Assembly: GCF_010548305.1 (NCBI RefSeq)
Contig: NZ_JAAGLV010000015.1
Location: 62,001-126,000 of the forward strand
Reading direction: 5' to 3'
Length of the DNA: 64,000 bases
DNA from: Streptomyces sp. SID13031
GTDB lineage: Bacteria; Actinomycetota; Actinomycetes; Propionibacteriales; Kribbellaceae
Numbering within the stretch: the first letter of the stretch is position 1; every line of letters begins with the position of its first letter. The notes beneath the pieces are model-generated. The model saw only the letters and a list, made by a program, of their open reading frames with translations. It ran no database searches and was not told the origin of the DNA. Positions 43,374 through 51,802 of this stretch are shown here, in pieces. A program made the translations under genes and the position numbers.

Positions 43374-44582
43374 TCAGCAGGTGGAGAAGGTGCCAGCCGA
43401 GATCCATGCCTTGGAGACGTACATCCCCGCATGCACGCGCAGCCACACGCTGGTCGTGCCCTGCGAGCCCGTGACGCTCTGCCCGGTGGTCTGGCACTCG
43501 ACCGTCACCTGCGCTGACTTCCCTGCCATCCCGACGACCGCGCCGGCGGAGCTCGCGGAGTTGCGGATGTTCAGATAACCCGAGGTGATCGAGACCGTCC
43601 CGCGGCCGCCGTCACCCGTCCACAGGTAGGTCGCGTCGACCCACGCATTGTCGGTGAGCTTCAGCGCGTCCCAGAAGACGCCGTCGGCCAGGTCGATCCC
43701 GGCCGGGTTCGCGACCGTACGGCCGAACTGGTCCTTCCCGCCGTTGTAGCCGTTCTGGTACGCCGCTTGCGACTCGGGCTTGCCCTGCGCGAGGTCCTTC
43801 CACATCTCCCGGGTGGCGCTCGGGTTCCAGTAGTCGTCCTTGGTGTTCCACGGCCCGACGTCCCACACCGGCTCGAACGCGCATCGGCTCGCGGTGCACA
43901 CCTTGACGCTGTAGCTGCCCGAGCCGTTGTTCGCCAGGCCGCGACGAGACGGCAGCGCGACGAAGTGGTCCCGGCTGGCGATCACGTGCCCGTTGGCCGT
44001 AGTACCGCCGACCAGACCCTCGCGAGTCGCGAAGACGTGCGACTTGAGCGGCGCGGCCTGGATCGTCATCCGGCCCGCGGCCGCCTTGTCCGTGGGCTGC
44101 ACGCTGACGTCGCCGATCCACGGGTCGCCACCCTGCGGCGGCGCGATCACGATGATCCTGAGCTGGACCTGGTCGCTGGCGGCAGGCAGCGCGGTCGGCC
44201 GGCCTGCTTTCGCGGGGGTCCATTCCGACCACCGGTCCTTGACCAGGGCCCGTACGTCGACCTCAGCCGTCGACTGGTCCGGCGTACCGGCGGTGTAGTC
44301 GACGAGGACTGCTGAGGTTGCCTCGGTGAAGTGGACCGGAGCAAGGTTGGCGATGCCGGAGCGTTGGCGCACCTCGACGGATCCCATCGAGGCAGCGGCG
44401 TCGCCGAGGATGATCCGCTGCCCGTCGACGCGCACGTTGGTCGAGCCGTCCACGGGCTGGGCAGCCACGTTGACGGGATTGGTGAGGCTTGCTGAGCTGG
44501 GTCCGGCCGCGAGGGCGAGCGGAGCGATGGCGACGGCGGCGGCCAGACAGGCCGCCGCTCGCATCTTGGCGGTGAGATGCAT
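43374..44582 (-). CDS. Secreted protein with C-terminal SH3-like domain
   Basis: 402 residues from ATG 44582 (GGAGG 9 nt upstream). Signal peptide about 1-28 (RAAACLAAAVAIAPLALAAG). The middle (about 30-180) is beta-rich and resembles a carbohydrate- or wall-binding sandwich (VEVRQRSGIANLAPVHF, WSEWTPAKAGRPTALP). Residues about 190-310 contain VALPSRRGLANNGSGSYSVKVC and WDVGPWNTKDDYWNPS, a motif set found in actinobacterial secreted proteins. The last 75 residues are SH3-like (GYLNIRNSASSAGAVVGMAGKSAQVTVECQ). It probably binds peptidoglycan; no catalytic residues are evident. It is divergent from a SigE-type sigma gene. Confidence 0.8.
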   Translation of the reverse strand: MHLTAKMRAAACLAAAVAIAPLALAAGPSSASLTNPVNVAAQPVDGSTNVRVDGQRIILGDAAASMGSVEVRQRSGIANLAPVHFTEATSAVLVDYTAGTPDQSTAEVDVRALVKDRWSEWTPAKAGRPTALPAASDQVQLRIIVIAPPQGGDPWIGDVSVQPTDKAAAGRMTIQAAPLKSHVFATREGLVGGTTANGHVIASRDHFVALPSRRGLANNGSGSYSVKVCTASRCAFEPVWDVGPWNTKDDYWNPSATREMWKDLAQGKPESQAAYQNGYNGGKDQFGRTVANPAGIDLADGVFWDALKLTDNAWVDATYLWTGDGGRGTVSITSGYLNIRNSASSAGAVVGMAGKSAQVTVECQTTGQSVTGSQGTTSVWLRVHAGMYVSKAWISAGTFSTC

Positions 44583-44769
44583 GACAAATACCTCCGGGGC
44601 GGTGAAGGTCACCGGGTGCAGCACCCGGTGCACCCAATGTGACAAACAAACCGCACCCCTGTACAGCTCGTGAATAAATTTCTGAAGATTAGTTGGTGAC
44701 GAACAGAACCTAACCGGTGACCCAGCGGGTTCTTACGGGTGTGACAGAGGCAGAAGCTGAGGAGAATCG
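44583..44769. promoter_or_regulatory. Divergent promoter region with perfect 19-bp palindrome
   Basis: The palindrome ACCGGGTGC-A-GCACCCGGT (44611-44629) sits about 30 bp before the start of the SH3-protein gene, in its leader or promoter. Nearer the sigma gene is the pair AGAACC/GGTTCT (44705-44710, 44728-44733), 17 bp apart, which also resembles an ECF-type GAAC...GTT promoter and might serve SigE autoregulation. Neither role is proven. Confidence 0.45.
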
Positions 44770-45288
44770 ATGACCCGGACCGCGGACGCCGACTTCGAGC
44801 AGTTCGTACAGGCCCAGTCGACCCGATTGCTCCGGTTCGCGGAGATGCTGTGCGGGGATCGGCACACGGCCGAGGATCTCGTGCAACAAGCGTTGATGCG
44901 GTCTTATCCGAAGTGGCACCGGCTCGATGGTGACCCAATTAGCTACGTACGCCGGGTGCTGGTGAACCGGTTCTTGTCCGCGTCTCGCCGGCACTGGTCG
45001 AACGAGGTACCGAGTGACCCGGTCGACAACGACTGGGATCACCGCGAGGTCGCCGACTTCTCCGCGGAGGTGCAGACCAGGGAGGCCGTACTTGCGGCGC
45101 TTGCGGGTCTCACCGTCAAGGAACGAGCTGTGGTCGCGCTGCGCTACTCGCAGGATCTCTCCGAGGCCGAGACCGCCGAGTTGCTCGGCATGGCCCCCGG
45201 GACCGTCAAGAGCACTGCGTCCCGGGCGCTGGCCAAGCTGCGTCTGGCACCCGACCTGATCGACACCAACGTTGGAGGACAAGCATGA
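44770..45288 (+). CDS. SigE-family ECF RNA polymerase sigma factor
   Basis: 172 residues from ATG 44770, preceded by GAGGAG. Region 2 (FEQFVQAQSTRLLRFAEMLCGDRHTAEDLVQQAL, then DPISYVRRVLVNRF) and region 4 (LTVKERAVVALRYSQDLSEAETAELLGMAPGTVKSTASRALAKLR) are complete and typical of actinobacterial SigE-type (SigM-like) factors, which usually answer cell-envelope stress. The stop overlaps the next start as ATGA, so it is coupled to the proline-rich membrane protein that occupies the usual anti-sigma position. Confidence 0.93.
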   Translation: MTRTADADFEQFVQAQSTRLLRFAEMLCGDRHTAEDLVQQALMRSYPKWHRLDGDPISYVRRVLVNRFLSASRRHWSNEVPSDPVDNDWDHREVADFSAEVQTREAVLAALAGLTVKERAVVALRYSQDLSEAETAELLGMAPGTVKSTASRALAKLRLAPDLIDTNVGGQA

Positions 45289-46277
45289 CCGACGAGCAGC
45301 GGGTGCGCAGCGCGCTCGAGTACGACCTGGAGCCCTGGCAGCCCGACCCGGCCGACCTGATGCGTCGCGGCCGCCGGCTCGCCTGGCTCCGCCGAGGACT
45401 GGCCGCGGCGGGCGTGACTGCCCTCGCCGGCACTGTCGCAACAGTGTCCGCCGCGGTCGGGGGACCCACCGACGTGAAGAACCTGCTGGCCGGTGGCGGC
45501 AAGCCGCCGGTACCGGTCGAGCTCCCCACCAACACCCCGTCGGTGGACCCGAACTGCCTGCCGAAGGTACCGCCGGTGGAGAAGCCGAGCCTGCCGCCGG
45601 TCCCGACCCCGACCACGACGTACACGCTGCCGGGGAAGCCGGGCAAGCCGAGTCTGCCGCCGGTACCGACCACGAAGCCGTCCCTGCCGGGCAAGCCCAA
45701 CCTGCCGAAGCCGTCGATCCCCGGGAAGCCGAGTCTGCCGCCCGTACCGACGACGAAGCCAACTCTGCCCCCGGTACCGACTACGAAGCCGACTCTGCCG
45801 GGCAAGCCGTCGCTGCCGCCCGTGCCGACCCCTTCGCTCCCGGGCAAGCCCAACCTGCCGAAGGTGCCGCCGGTCCCGACCACGAAGCCGACTCTGCCGC
45901 CGGTACCGACGACGAAGCCGACTCTGCCGGGCAAGCCGTCACTGCCGCCGGTCCCGACCCCGTCGATCCCAGGCAAGCCGCAACTGCCGCCCTGCGTCGA
46001 CGCCCCCGTCCCGGTGCCGACCGAGACGCCGTCGATCCCCGGCAAGCCACAGCTCCCGACGGTTCCGCCGGTCAGCACGCCTTCCCTGCCAGGGAAGCCG
46101 GGTAAGCCGACCTTGCCGCCTGTACCGACGACTAGTCCGTCGCTGCCGGGCAAGCCGAGTCTCCCGCCGGTACCGACCACGAAGCCGACGTTCCCCAAGC
46201 CGTCTTGGCCCACCACCAAGCCAAGCTGGCCGGCCACCCCGACCATGCCCACCGGTACTCCCTCCCACCACCGGTAG
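45285..46277 (+). CDS. Proline-rich membrane protein in anti-sigma position
   Basis: 330 residues. Residues 1-40 are cytoplasmic (VRSALEYDLEPWQPDPADLMRRGRRLAWLRRG), followed by one membrane helix (about 43-62) and an extracellular Pro/Lys/Thr region (about 75-320) built of KPSLPPVPTTKP-like units, 9-12 residues each. Two cysteines (in DPNCLP and LPPCVD) sit at the ends of the main block. The N-terminal part has the length and character of the short cytoplasmic segment of actinobacterial anti-sigma partners of SigE, but no zinc motif is present. The wall-spanning stalk could report envelope status to the sigma factor. The repeats invite length variation between strains. Confidence 0.8.
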   Translation: MTDEQRVRSALEYDLEPWQPDPADLMRRGRRLAWLRRGLAAAGVTALAGTVATVSAAVGGPTDVKNLLAGGGKPPVPVELPTNTPSVDPNCLPKVPPVEKPSLPPVPTPTTTYTLPGKPGKPSLPPVPTTKPSLPGKPNLPKPSIPGKPSLPPVPTTKPTLPPVPTTKPTLPGKPSLPPVPTPSLPGKPNLPKVPPVPTTKPTLPPVPTTKPTLPGKPSLPPVPTPSIPGKPQLPPCVDAPVPVPTETPSIPGKPQLPTVPPVSTPSLPGKPGKPTLPPVPTTSPSLPGKPSLPPVPTTKPTFPKPSWPTTKPSWPATPTMPTGTPSHHR

Positions 46278-46304
46278 GCCTCCACCCGAAAAGGGAGACG
46301 GAGT

Positions 46305-46343
46305 CACCGGCGAGTGGAGAGAATCGACCTCTACTCGCCGGTG
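46305..46343. terminator. Bidirectional terminator hairpin
   Basis: Perfect 11-bp arms CACCGGCGAGT/ACTCGCCGGTG (46305-46315, 46333-46343) with a 17-nt loop, between the proline-rich gene and the convergent DinB-like gene, whose stop (46331-46333) it overlaps. Confidence 0.7.
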
Positions 46344-46834
46344 GCTCCATCGGCCAGCTCGCGTGCGATGTCGAGCTGCCCGACATGCCGCGCGTACTCC
46401 TGCAGCACGTGAAACAAGATCCAGTTCAACGTCGGCCGCTCGCCCTCCACCCCGAACCGGCCACCGATCGCAGCCTTGGCTGTCAGGTCTCCGGTGACGA
46501 TCTCCCGGGCCCGCAGACCGCCGGCCCGCAACGCCGTCAGCAGCTCGTCGAGGGTGTCCGAAGGCTCCAGCTGCCAGGGCCCGTCGTCGATCCCGCCGGA
46601 GTCGGCAAAGGGTTGGCCGAACGGTTCGGCGGCGAAGCCCCAGCGCAACCATCGGCGCTCCATGTAGACGAGATGCTTCAGCAGCTCCAGTGGGGACCAG
46701 CCGGATGGGAGCCGGCTGGTCCGGAGCTCGGCATCGGTCAGCCCGGCCAGCTTCCGCTCGACCGTCTCGCGGTAGAAGTCCAGCCAGGCGAGGTGCAGTT
46801 CGCGGGTGTCGCCGAGCTGGTCGTCGGGCAGCAT
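46331..46834 (-). CDS. DinB/DUF664 family protein (possible mycothiol-dependent enzyme)
   Basis: 167 residues. Four-helix DinB fold: LHLAWLDFYRETVERKLAGLTDAEL, SGWSPLELLKHLVYMERRWLRWGF with the first His ligand, then NWILFHVLQEYARHVGQLDIAREL with two further histidines; three His positions can bind a divalent metal. The DUF664 subgroup of actinobacteria includes mycothiol S-transferase-like proteins of unknown substrate. Its ATG overlaps the TGA of the upstream XRE regulator (TGATG), so the two are co-translated and the regulator probably controls it. Confidence 0.85.
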   Translation of the reverse strand: MLPDDQLGDTRELHLAWLDFYRETVERKLAGLTDAELRTSRLPSGWSPLELLKHLVYMERRWLRWGFAAEPFGQPFADSGGIDDGPWQLEPSDTLDELLTALRAGGLRAREIVTGDLTAKAAIGGRFGVEGERPTLNWILFHVLQEYARHVGQLDIARELADGATGE

Positions 46835-47625
46835 CACAGGTCCCGGAGGTACTCGGCCGTTTTCTCGTCGGCGGGGAAGAAGGACTCGATCATCAGCTCG
46901 GAGACGGTGACGTCGAGTGGGGTGCCGAAGGTGGCGATGGTGGTGAGGAGCGAGAGGTCGTGATCGCCGTGCCGGAGTTTCATCGGTACTACGACCTCGG
47001 CCGCCGTCGCGAGGTCGGTGCACTCGCCACCGGAGTACCCGCGTAGTTCGTCGTACAGGTCCTGGAGGTCGGGGTCCGCCGTGCTGGCGATCTGGCGGTG
47101 GAGGGTGGCCAGGACGCTCGTGCGGACCGCGGGGAGGTTGCCGATCCGCGGCGCCAGGCCGTCGGGGTGCAGGGTGAGGCGCAGCGCGTTGATCGGCGCT
47201 TTGAGTAGCTCGGCCGGGACTCCTTCGGTGAACAACGCGATGCCGGCGTTCGCCTCGATGATGTTCCACCAGCGGTCGACGACCAGCGCGGGATACGGCT
47301 CGTGTGCCTTGAGCAACCGCCGCAGCGCCTCCCTGATCGCCAGCATCGCCGGGGAGTGCAGCGACGCCTCGCTGTAGATCGGTGCGTAGCCGCCCGCCAG
47401 CAACAGCTGGTTGCGATCCCGCAGCGGTACGTCGAGATGCTCGGCCAGCCGCAGCACCATCTCGCGACTCGGCTTGGAGCGGCCGGTCTCGACGAAACTC
47501 ACGTGCCGGGTGGACACCTCGACCCGGTTGGCCAGGTCCAGCTGGCTGAGCCGGCGGCGCTCCCGCCAGCCGCGCAACAGCTCACCCACCGGGCGCTGGA
47601 ACGTCTCCTCGATCGTCGCGGTCAT
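46834..47625 (-). CDS. XRE-family transcriptional regulator with MmyB-like C-terminal domain
   Basis: 263 residues from ATG 47625. N-terminal HTH about 16-70 (LLRGWRERRRLSQLDLANRVEVSTRHVSFVETGRSKPSREMVLRLAEHL). The C-terminal 190 residues (YPALVVDRWWNIIEANAGIALF and later TPLDVTVSELMIESFFPADEKTAEYL) match the MmyB-like ligand-binding domain common in actinobacterial regulators. It is divergent from a SnoaL-like gene, with 114 bp between; that gap contains TGACGTCA and GGTGGTCACC dyad-like sequences that could be its operators. It is the first gene of an operon with the DinB-like gene. Confidence 0.9.
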   Translation of the reverse strand: MTATIEETFQRPVGELLRGWRERRRLSQLDLANRVEVSTRHVSFVETGRSKPSREMVLRLAEHLDVPLRDRNQLLLAGGYAPIYSEASLHSPAMLAIREALRRLLKAHEPYPALVVDRWWNIIEANAGIALFTEGVPAELLKAPINALRLTLHPDGLAPRIGNLPAVRTSVLATLHRQIASTADPDLQDLYDELRGYSGGECTDLATAAEVVVPMKLRHGDHDLSLLTTIATFGTPLDVTVSELMIESFFPADEKTAEYLRDL

Positions 47626-47739
47626 GTCCCGACGGTAACCGCTGAGGTGGTCACCCTCATTACCTCTGACGTCATCGACCACTGCCGGATCCGGCGGCAA
47701 GCTTCTGGTCATCGCAACGACCGAACCGAGGAGAAACCC

Positions 47740-48102
47740 ATGAACGCCAGCACGCTCGCCACCCAGTACTTCGCGATGTGGAACGAAGCCGACGCCGACA
47801 CGAGGGCCGGCATCATCGAGAAGACCTGGTCCGCCGACGGCGCTTTCGTCGACCCGAGCTTCGAGGTCAGCGGCCACGAGGGGTTGACCAAGATGGTCGA
47901 GACCGCACACCAGTTGTTCCCCGGCCACGCCTTCTCGCTCACCGGCCAGGTCGAGGAGCACCACAACCGCCTCCGCTGGACCTGGCACCTGACCGCCCCC
48001 GGCCAAGACCCCGTCGCAGGCGGCACCGACGTCATCACCCTTACCGAGGACGGCAAGATCCGCGAGGTCATCGGCTTCCTCGACTTCGCCCCGGCCCACT
48101 AG
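47740..48102 (+). CDS. SnoaL-like (NTF2 fold) small protein
   Basis: 120 residues from ATG 47740 with GAGGAG upstream. Cone-shaped NTF2/SnoaL fold pattern: LATQYFAMWNEADADTRAGIIEKTWSADGAFVDPSFEVSGHEGL at the start, HHNRLRWTWHLTAP and VAGGTDVITLTEDGKIREVIGFLDF at the end. Family members include polyketide cyclases, isomerases and ligand-binding proteins; no specific active site can be assigned. It is divergent from the XRE regulator, its probable controller. Confidence 0.85.
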   Translation: MNASTLATQYFAMWNEADADTRAGIIEKTWSADGAFVDPSFEVSGHEGLTKMVETAHQLFPGHAFSLTGQVEEHHNRLRWTWHLTAPGQDPVAGGTDVITLTEDGKIREVIGFLDFAPAH

Positions 48103-48191
48103 GACTCAGGGGTGGGTCAGGGGCACGTACGACTTTCGTCGGGGCCGGTGGCCCGTCTGATGGGGGATGCCCCGTTACCCACCCCGCGGCC

Positions 48192-48197
48192 TAGGTT
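48192..48197 (+). promoter_or_regulatory. Leaderless promoter -10 box of the TAP-like hydrolase
   Basis: TAGGTT ends 7 nt before ATG 48205, with no Shine-Dalgarno in front of the start. This favours ATG 48205 over GTG 48199. Confidence 0.4.
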
Positions 48198-48204
48198 CGT
48201 GGGT

Positions 48205-49656
48205 ATGGAAAAACGTTGGAAAAAAGGACTTCCGGCGGCAGTGGTTGCCGTTGGCATCATCGGTGCGCTGATCCCCGGTACTGCGGCAGCGGCGACCGCC
48301 AAGCCGGCCGGGATCAGCTGGAGTGAGTGCAAGCCGGGCAGTGTGGAGCAGTGCGGCAAGCTGACTGTCCCGTTGGATTGGTCGAAGCCGGGTGGGGCCA
48401 AGATCGACATCGCGGTAGCGCGGGTGCCGGCGAAGGATCAGGCGCACAAGCTCGGGTCGCTGATGTTCAACCCGGGTGGGCCGGGTGGTCCCGGTGCGGA
48501 GGCCTTCGCGCAGGGTGCGGCTGACGAGTTCTTCGCGGAGTACCGGGATCGCTACGACCTGGTCAGCTTCGACCCTCGCGGCTCGGGCGGTAGCAGCAAG
48601 CTGGATTGTGGGCCGATCCTGCGGCCCGGAGTACCGGTGTTTCCGAAGAACAAGGCCGAGTACGACGCGATGGTCGCCTCCAGTCGCGCGACGGGGGAGC
48701 AGTGCCTCGCGCAGCACGGTGAGTTGATGCGCAACCTCGACACCCGCACTGCCGCTCGCGACATGGAGGCCTTCCGCGCCGCACTCGGCGACGACAAGCT
48801 CAACTACCTCGGCGTCTCGTACGGTTCCTACCTCGGTACGACGTACGCGCAACTCTTCCCGCAGCGGGTCGGCCGAATGGTGCTGGACGGGATCCTCGAC
48901 CACGCCCAGGGGCCGACCCGCCTGATGCTGGCCGAGGCGAAGGAGATGGAGAAGAGCTTCGACAAGTTCGCCGAGTGGTGCGATACGGACTCCAACTGCG
49001 CACTGCACGGGCAAGACGTCCGCGCTCTGTGGGACAAGGTGGTCGCCAAGGCCGACAAGACTCCGCTGCCGGTGCCCGATCACGCACCGGTCGCGGGCGA
49101 CACGATGCGGGTGTCCCTGCCGAGCCTGCTGCCGCGAGTGGATCGCGCCGCTGATGTCTGGGGCGCCTTCGCCCAGGGGCTCGCACTGGCGGCCAAGGGG
49201 GATGGCTCGCTGTTCGCGGAGATCACGTACATGGGCGATCCGGGCACGGAGTACGCCGCGGTGTCGTGCATGGACTTCCCTGGTCAGCTGACGGGATACG
49301 CCGATGCGAAGGCCCGGATCGCGCTGGCCAAGAAGATCGCACCGCGCGTCGGTGCGGCCGTCGAGGGCTGGGCGATCACTGCCGCGTGCGCCGGCTGGCC
49401 GATCAAGCCGAGCAACCCGTGGCAGCCGACGCCGGTGAAGGGCATTCCGCCGATCCTGATCACGTCCACCACGACCGACGGATCGACGCCACTGTCCCAG
49501 GCCAAGGGACTCGCTCGTCAGATCGAGGGCAGTCATCTGCTGGTGGCCAACGCCTACGGCCACACCGCGTTCTTCAACGCGAACTGCGCCCAGGCCGCGA
49601 TGGCGTCATACCTGATCGACGGGCAACTGCCGCCGAAGCGCTCTACCTGCGGTTAG
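48205..49656 (+). CDS. Secreted TAP-like alpha/beta hydrolase (tripeptidyl aminopeptidase family)
   Basis: 483 residues from ATG 48205. Signal peptide about 1-32 (LPAAVVAVGIIGALIPGTAAAA). The hydrolase core contains the oxyanion-hole segment LMFNPGGPGGPG, SFDPRGSGGS, the nucleophile elbow GVSYGSYLGTTYAQLFPQ, and the C-terminal TAP domain with TTTDGSTPLSQAKGLARQI (Asp) and NAYGHTAFFNANC (His). Four to six cysteines suggest disulphides. Such enzymes remove short peptides from protein N-termini or hydrolyse esters outside the cell. It is the intact relative of the pseudogene at 41.1 kb. Confidence 0.92.
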   Translation: MEKRWKKGLPAAVVAVGIIGALIPGTAAAATAKPAGISWSECKPGSVEQCGKLTVPLDWSKPGGAKIDIAVARVPAKDQAHKLGSLMFNPGGPGGPGAEAFAQGAADEFFAEYRDRYDLVSFDPRGSGGSSKLDCGPILRPGVPVFPKNKAEYDAMVASSRATGEQCLAQHGELMRNLDTRTAARDMEAFRAALGDDKLNYLGVSYGSYLGTTYAQLFPQRVGRMVLDGILDHAQGPTRLMLAEAKEMEKSFDKFAEWCDTDSNCALHGQDVRALWDKVVAKADKTPLPVPDHAPVAGDTMRVSLPSLLPRVDRAADVWGAFAQGLALAAKGDGSLFAEITYMGDPGTEYAAVSCMDFPGQLTGYADAKARIALAKKIAPRVGAAVEGWAITAACAGWPIKPSNPWQPTPVKGIPPILITSTTTDGSTPLSQAKGLARQIEGSHLLVANAYGHTAFFNANCAQAAMASYLIDGQLPPKRSTCG

Positions 49657-49683
49657 AGGTGTGGCCCCACCCGTGGTCGTGTC

Positions 49684-49710
49684 GCGGGGTGGGCGTTGTG
49701 TCCACCCCGC
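49684..49710 (+). terminator. GC-rich terminator hairpin after the TAP-like gene
   Basis: Perfect 9-bp stem GCGGGGTGG/CCACCCCGC (49684-49692, 49702-49710), 28 bp after the stop. No T tract follows. Confidence 0.55.
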
Positions 49711-49758
49711 ACCGCTGCGCCCCTGCCCTGCGTTAATGGCAGCAGTGGTCAGTACAGA

Positions 49759-49881
49759 GCCTGTTGCGGAATGGGAAGTGTGCATAACGACAGGAAGTAG
49801 TGCCCGTACTGCGGCCGGGCACCGCCTCCGTGAGCGTGGCGCCCGGCCGAACGCCCGACTACTTCCTGCCCTTGTGTACAG
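49759..49881. repeat. Long imperfect hairpin element in a 371-bp intergenic region
   Basis: Outer arms CAGGAAGTAGT/ACTACTTCCTG (49791-49801, 49858-49868) and inner arms CGGCCGGGC/GCCCGGCCG (49812-49820, 49841-49849) share almost the same centre. With G-T pairs, flanking sequence (TGTGCATAA near 49779 and TTGTGTACA near 49872) extends the stem. No gene is visible between 49657 and 50027. It may be a structured RNA, a repeat element or a regulatory site. Confidence 0.55.
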
Positions 49882-50027
49882 CTACTCCGCTCCGCACCAG
49901 GGGTTGCTCGCGGTGGGGCGAGGCGTCCGGGCCGACGCTCGTACGAGCTGGTCAGCGCACGCGTCAATCCTTCAGTGGTGGACACCACGCGCCAGCCCGC
50001 GACACGAGTACGGGGGGTCGAATTGTC

Positions 50028-50900
50028 CTAGAGGAAGGCGGTCAGCATGCGGCGGCAGCGTTCTGGGTCTGTGGTCAGGCCGGCGCCGAGCGCCCAGAGC
50101 CAGTAGTCGACCGTTCGGAAGACCACCCAGTCGCGCGCTCGCTCGGAGTCGAGCTCGGCTTCCCGCACGATCGTGGCGAAGTGCGTGCGGATCTCTGCGT
50201 CGTCGGCCATCTCGTGGACGCGCGTCAGGAGCATCCGGGTCAGATCGAACTCCGGGTCGCCACGGTAGAGCAACGGATCGACCACGATCCACGGTTCGCG
50301 GGCACCTCGTAGTACCTGGTCGGAGTGGAAGTCTCCGTTGGCGGCGAGGCCTTCGGAGGTGCTCTTCGACAGGTGCTTGGCGACTGCGAGGGCCTCGCTT
50401 AACAGCGCCGGGGCGAAAGGTCTGCCGAGCCGCTGCCAGTCCGCCTGCAGTTGAGGCGCGCGGGCGCTCACTATGGTTGCGGTCGACAACGCGTCGGCGG
50501 GCGCGGGAACGGCGAGCCGGCGCATCAAGCGGCCGAGGACGGCCATCGCCTCGCCGACGGGCTGGTCGAGCAAGGAATCGCCGAGTCGCTCCAGCAGCAG
50601 GGCGCCATGCGGGAGGTCGACGTCGTGCAGGCGAACCGTGCCGCGGCCGTCCCACCAGCGCAATGCTCGGGCGTGCTTGGCGACGTCGGGGCCGGGCGGC
50701 GACAGGCGCAGTACCAGTTGTTCGTCGTTGCGGGTGACTCTGAGGGCGATCGCGTTCGACCCGTGGGAGACGGGGCCGTCGATCGTGAGGGCCCAGATTT
50801 CGCACTGCTTGTCGACTGCCGCGGGGAGTCCGGCCAGCCATTCGCGGCCTTCGGTCCACCAGCGGGGCATCGCCAGGAAGGTCTCGGGCAGCTCGATCAT
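50028..50900 (-). CDS. Aminoglycoside/hydroxyurea-type antibiotic phosphotransferase family protein
   Basis: 290 residues. Kinase-like fold of the streptomycin 6-phosphotransferase group: VLRLSPPGPDVAKHARALRWW in the N-lobe, LLLERLGDSLLDQP in the hinge, catalytic-loop motif NGDFHSDQVLRG and IVVDPLLYRGDPEFDL in place of the DFG-type motif. The usual Asn of the catalytic loop (HxxN) is Gln here. Family members phosphorylate aminoglycosides or related alcohols; resistance cannot be claimed from sequence. A -10 box TACGGT (50913-50908 on the minus strand) ends 7 nt before the ATG, so the transcript is probably leaderless. Confidence 0.85.
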   Translation of the reverse strand: MIELPETFLAMPRWWTEGREWLAGLPAAVDKQCEIWALTIDGPVSHGSNAIALRVTRNDEQLVLRLSPPGPDVAKHARALRWWDGRGTVRLHDVDLPHGALLLERLGDSLLDQPVGEAMAVLGRLMRRLAVPAPADALSTATIVSARAPQLQADWQRLGRPFAPALLSEALAVAKHLSKSTSEGLAANGDFHSDQVLRGAREPWIVVDPLLYRGDPEFDLTRMLLTRVHEMADDAEIRTHFATIVREAELDSERARDWVVFRTVDYWLWALGAGLTTDPERCRRMLTAFL

Positions 50901-50997
50901 TTGGCCAACCGTAGTGAGTTCGTGTGTGTCTGGTCTCCCCGTTTACCGGTTCGGCGGACCATGATGTGGAGCATGGGCGGAACGGTTAGGCGTGGGA

Positions 50998-51780
50998 ATG
51001 AGTAGCCTGCAGTTCGATCCGGAGGTATCGCGGCAGATCGAGTCGGTCTACACGACACCGGACGTGATCGAGCAGCGCAGGGTGGTGCGGGCCGCGCTCG
51101 CGTTGCGGGCGGGCGACCGGGTGCTGGATGTCGGCGTCGGGCCGGGGCTGCTGGCCGCGGAGATGGCGGCCGAGGTCGGACCGGACGGGCGGGTCTGCGG
51201 TATCGACATCAGCGACAGCATGCTCGCGATCGCCGCTACTCGCGCCAAGGTGCCAGACGGGCCCCCGATCGAGCTGGAGCTCGCCTCCGCCGCGCGGATC
51301 CCGCACGGCGCCGAGAGTTTCGACGTGGTCGTCTCCACCCAGGTCTTCGAGTATCTGGACGACGTACCGGGTGCTCTCAACGAGATCCGCCGGGTACTAC
51401 GCCCCGCCGGGCGCGTGGTCCTGCTGGACACCGACTGGGGTTCGACCGTCTGGCGATCCACGGACGACGCCCGGATGGCTCGCGTGCTGACCGCCTTCGA
51501 GGAGCATCTCGAGGATCCGCATCTGCCGCGGACGCTCGGCGACTCGCTGGACAAGGCGGGCTTCACCGTCACCCATCAGCAGGTCGTGCCGATGCTCAAC
51601 ATCGGGTACGACGCGCGGACGTACAGCGCGGGGCTGATCGACATCGTCGAGGCGTTCGTGCCTGGTCGTGCCAAGGTGAGCGAACTGGAGGCCACCGCCT
51701 GGGCGGAGGATCTCCGCGGCCTCGGCGAGAGCTACTTCTTCAGCCTGAACCGCTACCTCTTCGTGGCCTCGGCTCTCTGA
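50998..51780 (+). CDS. Class I SAM-dependent methyltransferase
   Basis: 260 residues from ATG 50998; GTG 50992 is in frame. SAM-binding motif I VLDVGVGPGLLAAEMA, acidic loop GIDISDSML, motif LASAARIPHGAESFDVVVSTQVFEYLDD and post-core ALNEIRRVLRPAGRVVLLDTDWGS are complete, as in UbiE/COQ5-type enzymes (Methyltransf_11). The C-terminal 100 residues contain DTDWGSTVW and a dimer- or substrate-binding cap. The acceptor is unknown. It is divergent from the kinase gene. Confidence 0.9.
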   Translation: MSSLQFDPEVSRQIESVYTTPDVIEQRRVVRAALALRAGDRVLDVGVGPGLLAAEMAAEVGPDGRVCGIDISDSMLAIAATRAKVPDGPPIELELASAARIPHGAESFDVVVSTQVFEYLDDVPGALNEIRRVLRPAGRVVLLDTDWGSTVWRSTDDARMARVLTAFEEHLEDPHLPRTLGDSLDKAGFTVTHQQVVPMLNIGYDARTYSAGLIDIVEAFVPGRAKVSELEATAWAEDLRGLGESYFFSLNRYLFVASAL

Positions 51781-51802
51781 CCACCAGTGCAGGCCCCTAG
51801 GC

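Noticed and set aside
45540..46230. Short tandem DNA repeats considered as a minisatellite or CRISPR
   Set aside because: They encode in-frame KPSLPPVP-like units with variable length and no uniform spacers.
50028..50900. Clinical-type aminoglycoside resistance gene
   Set aside because: Only family-level resemblance; the catalytic-loop Asn is Gln and the genomic context is chromosomal, so substrate cannot be stated.
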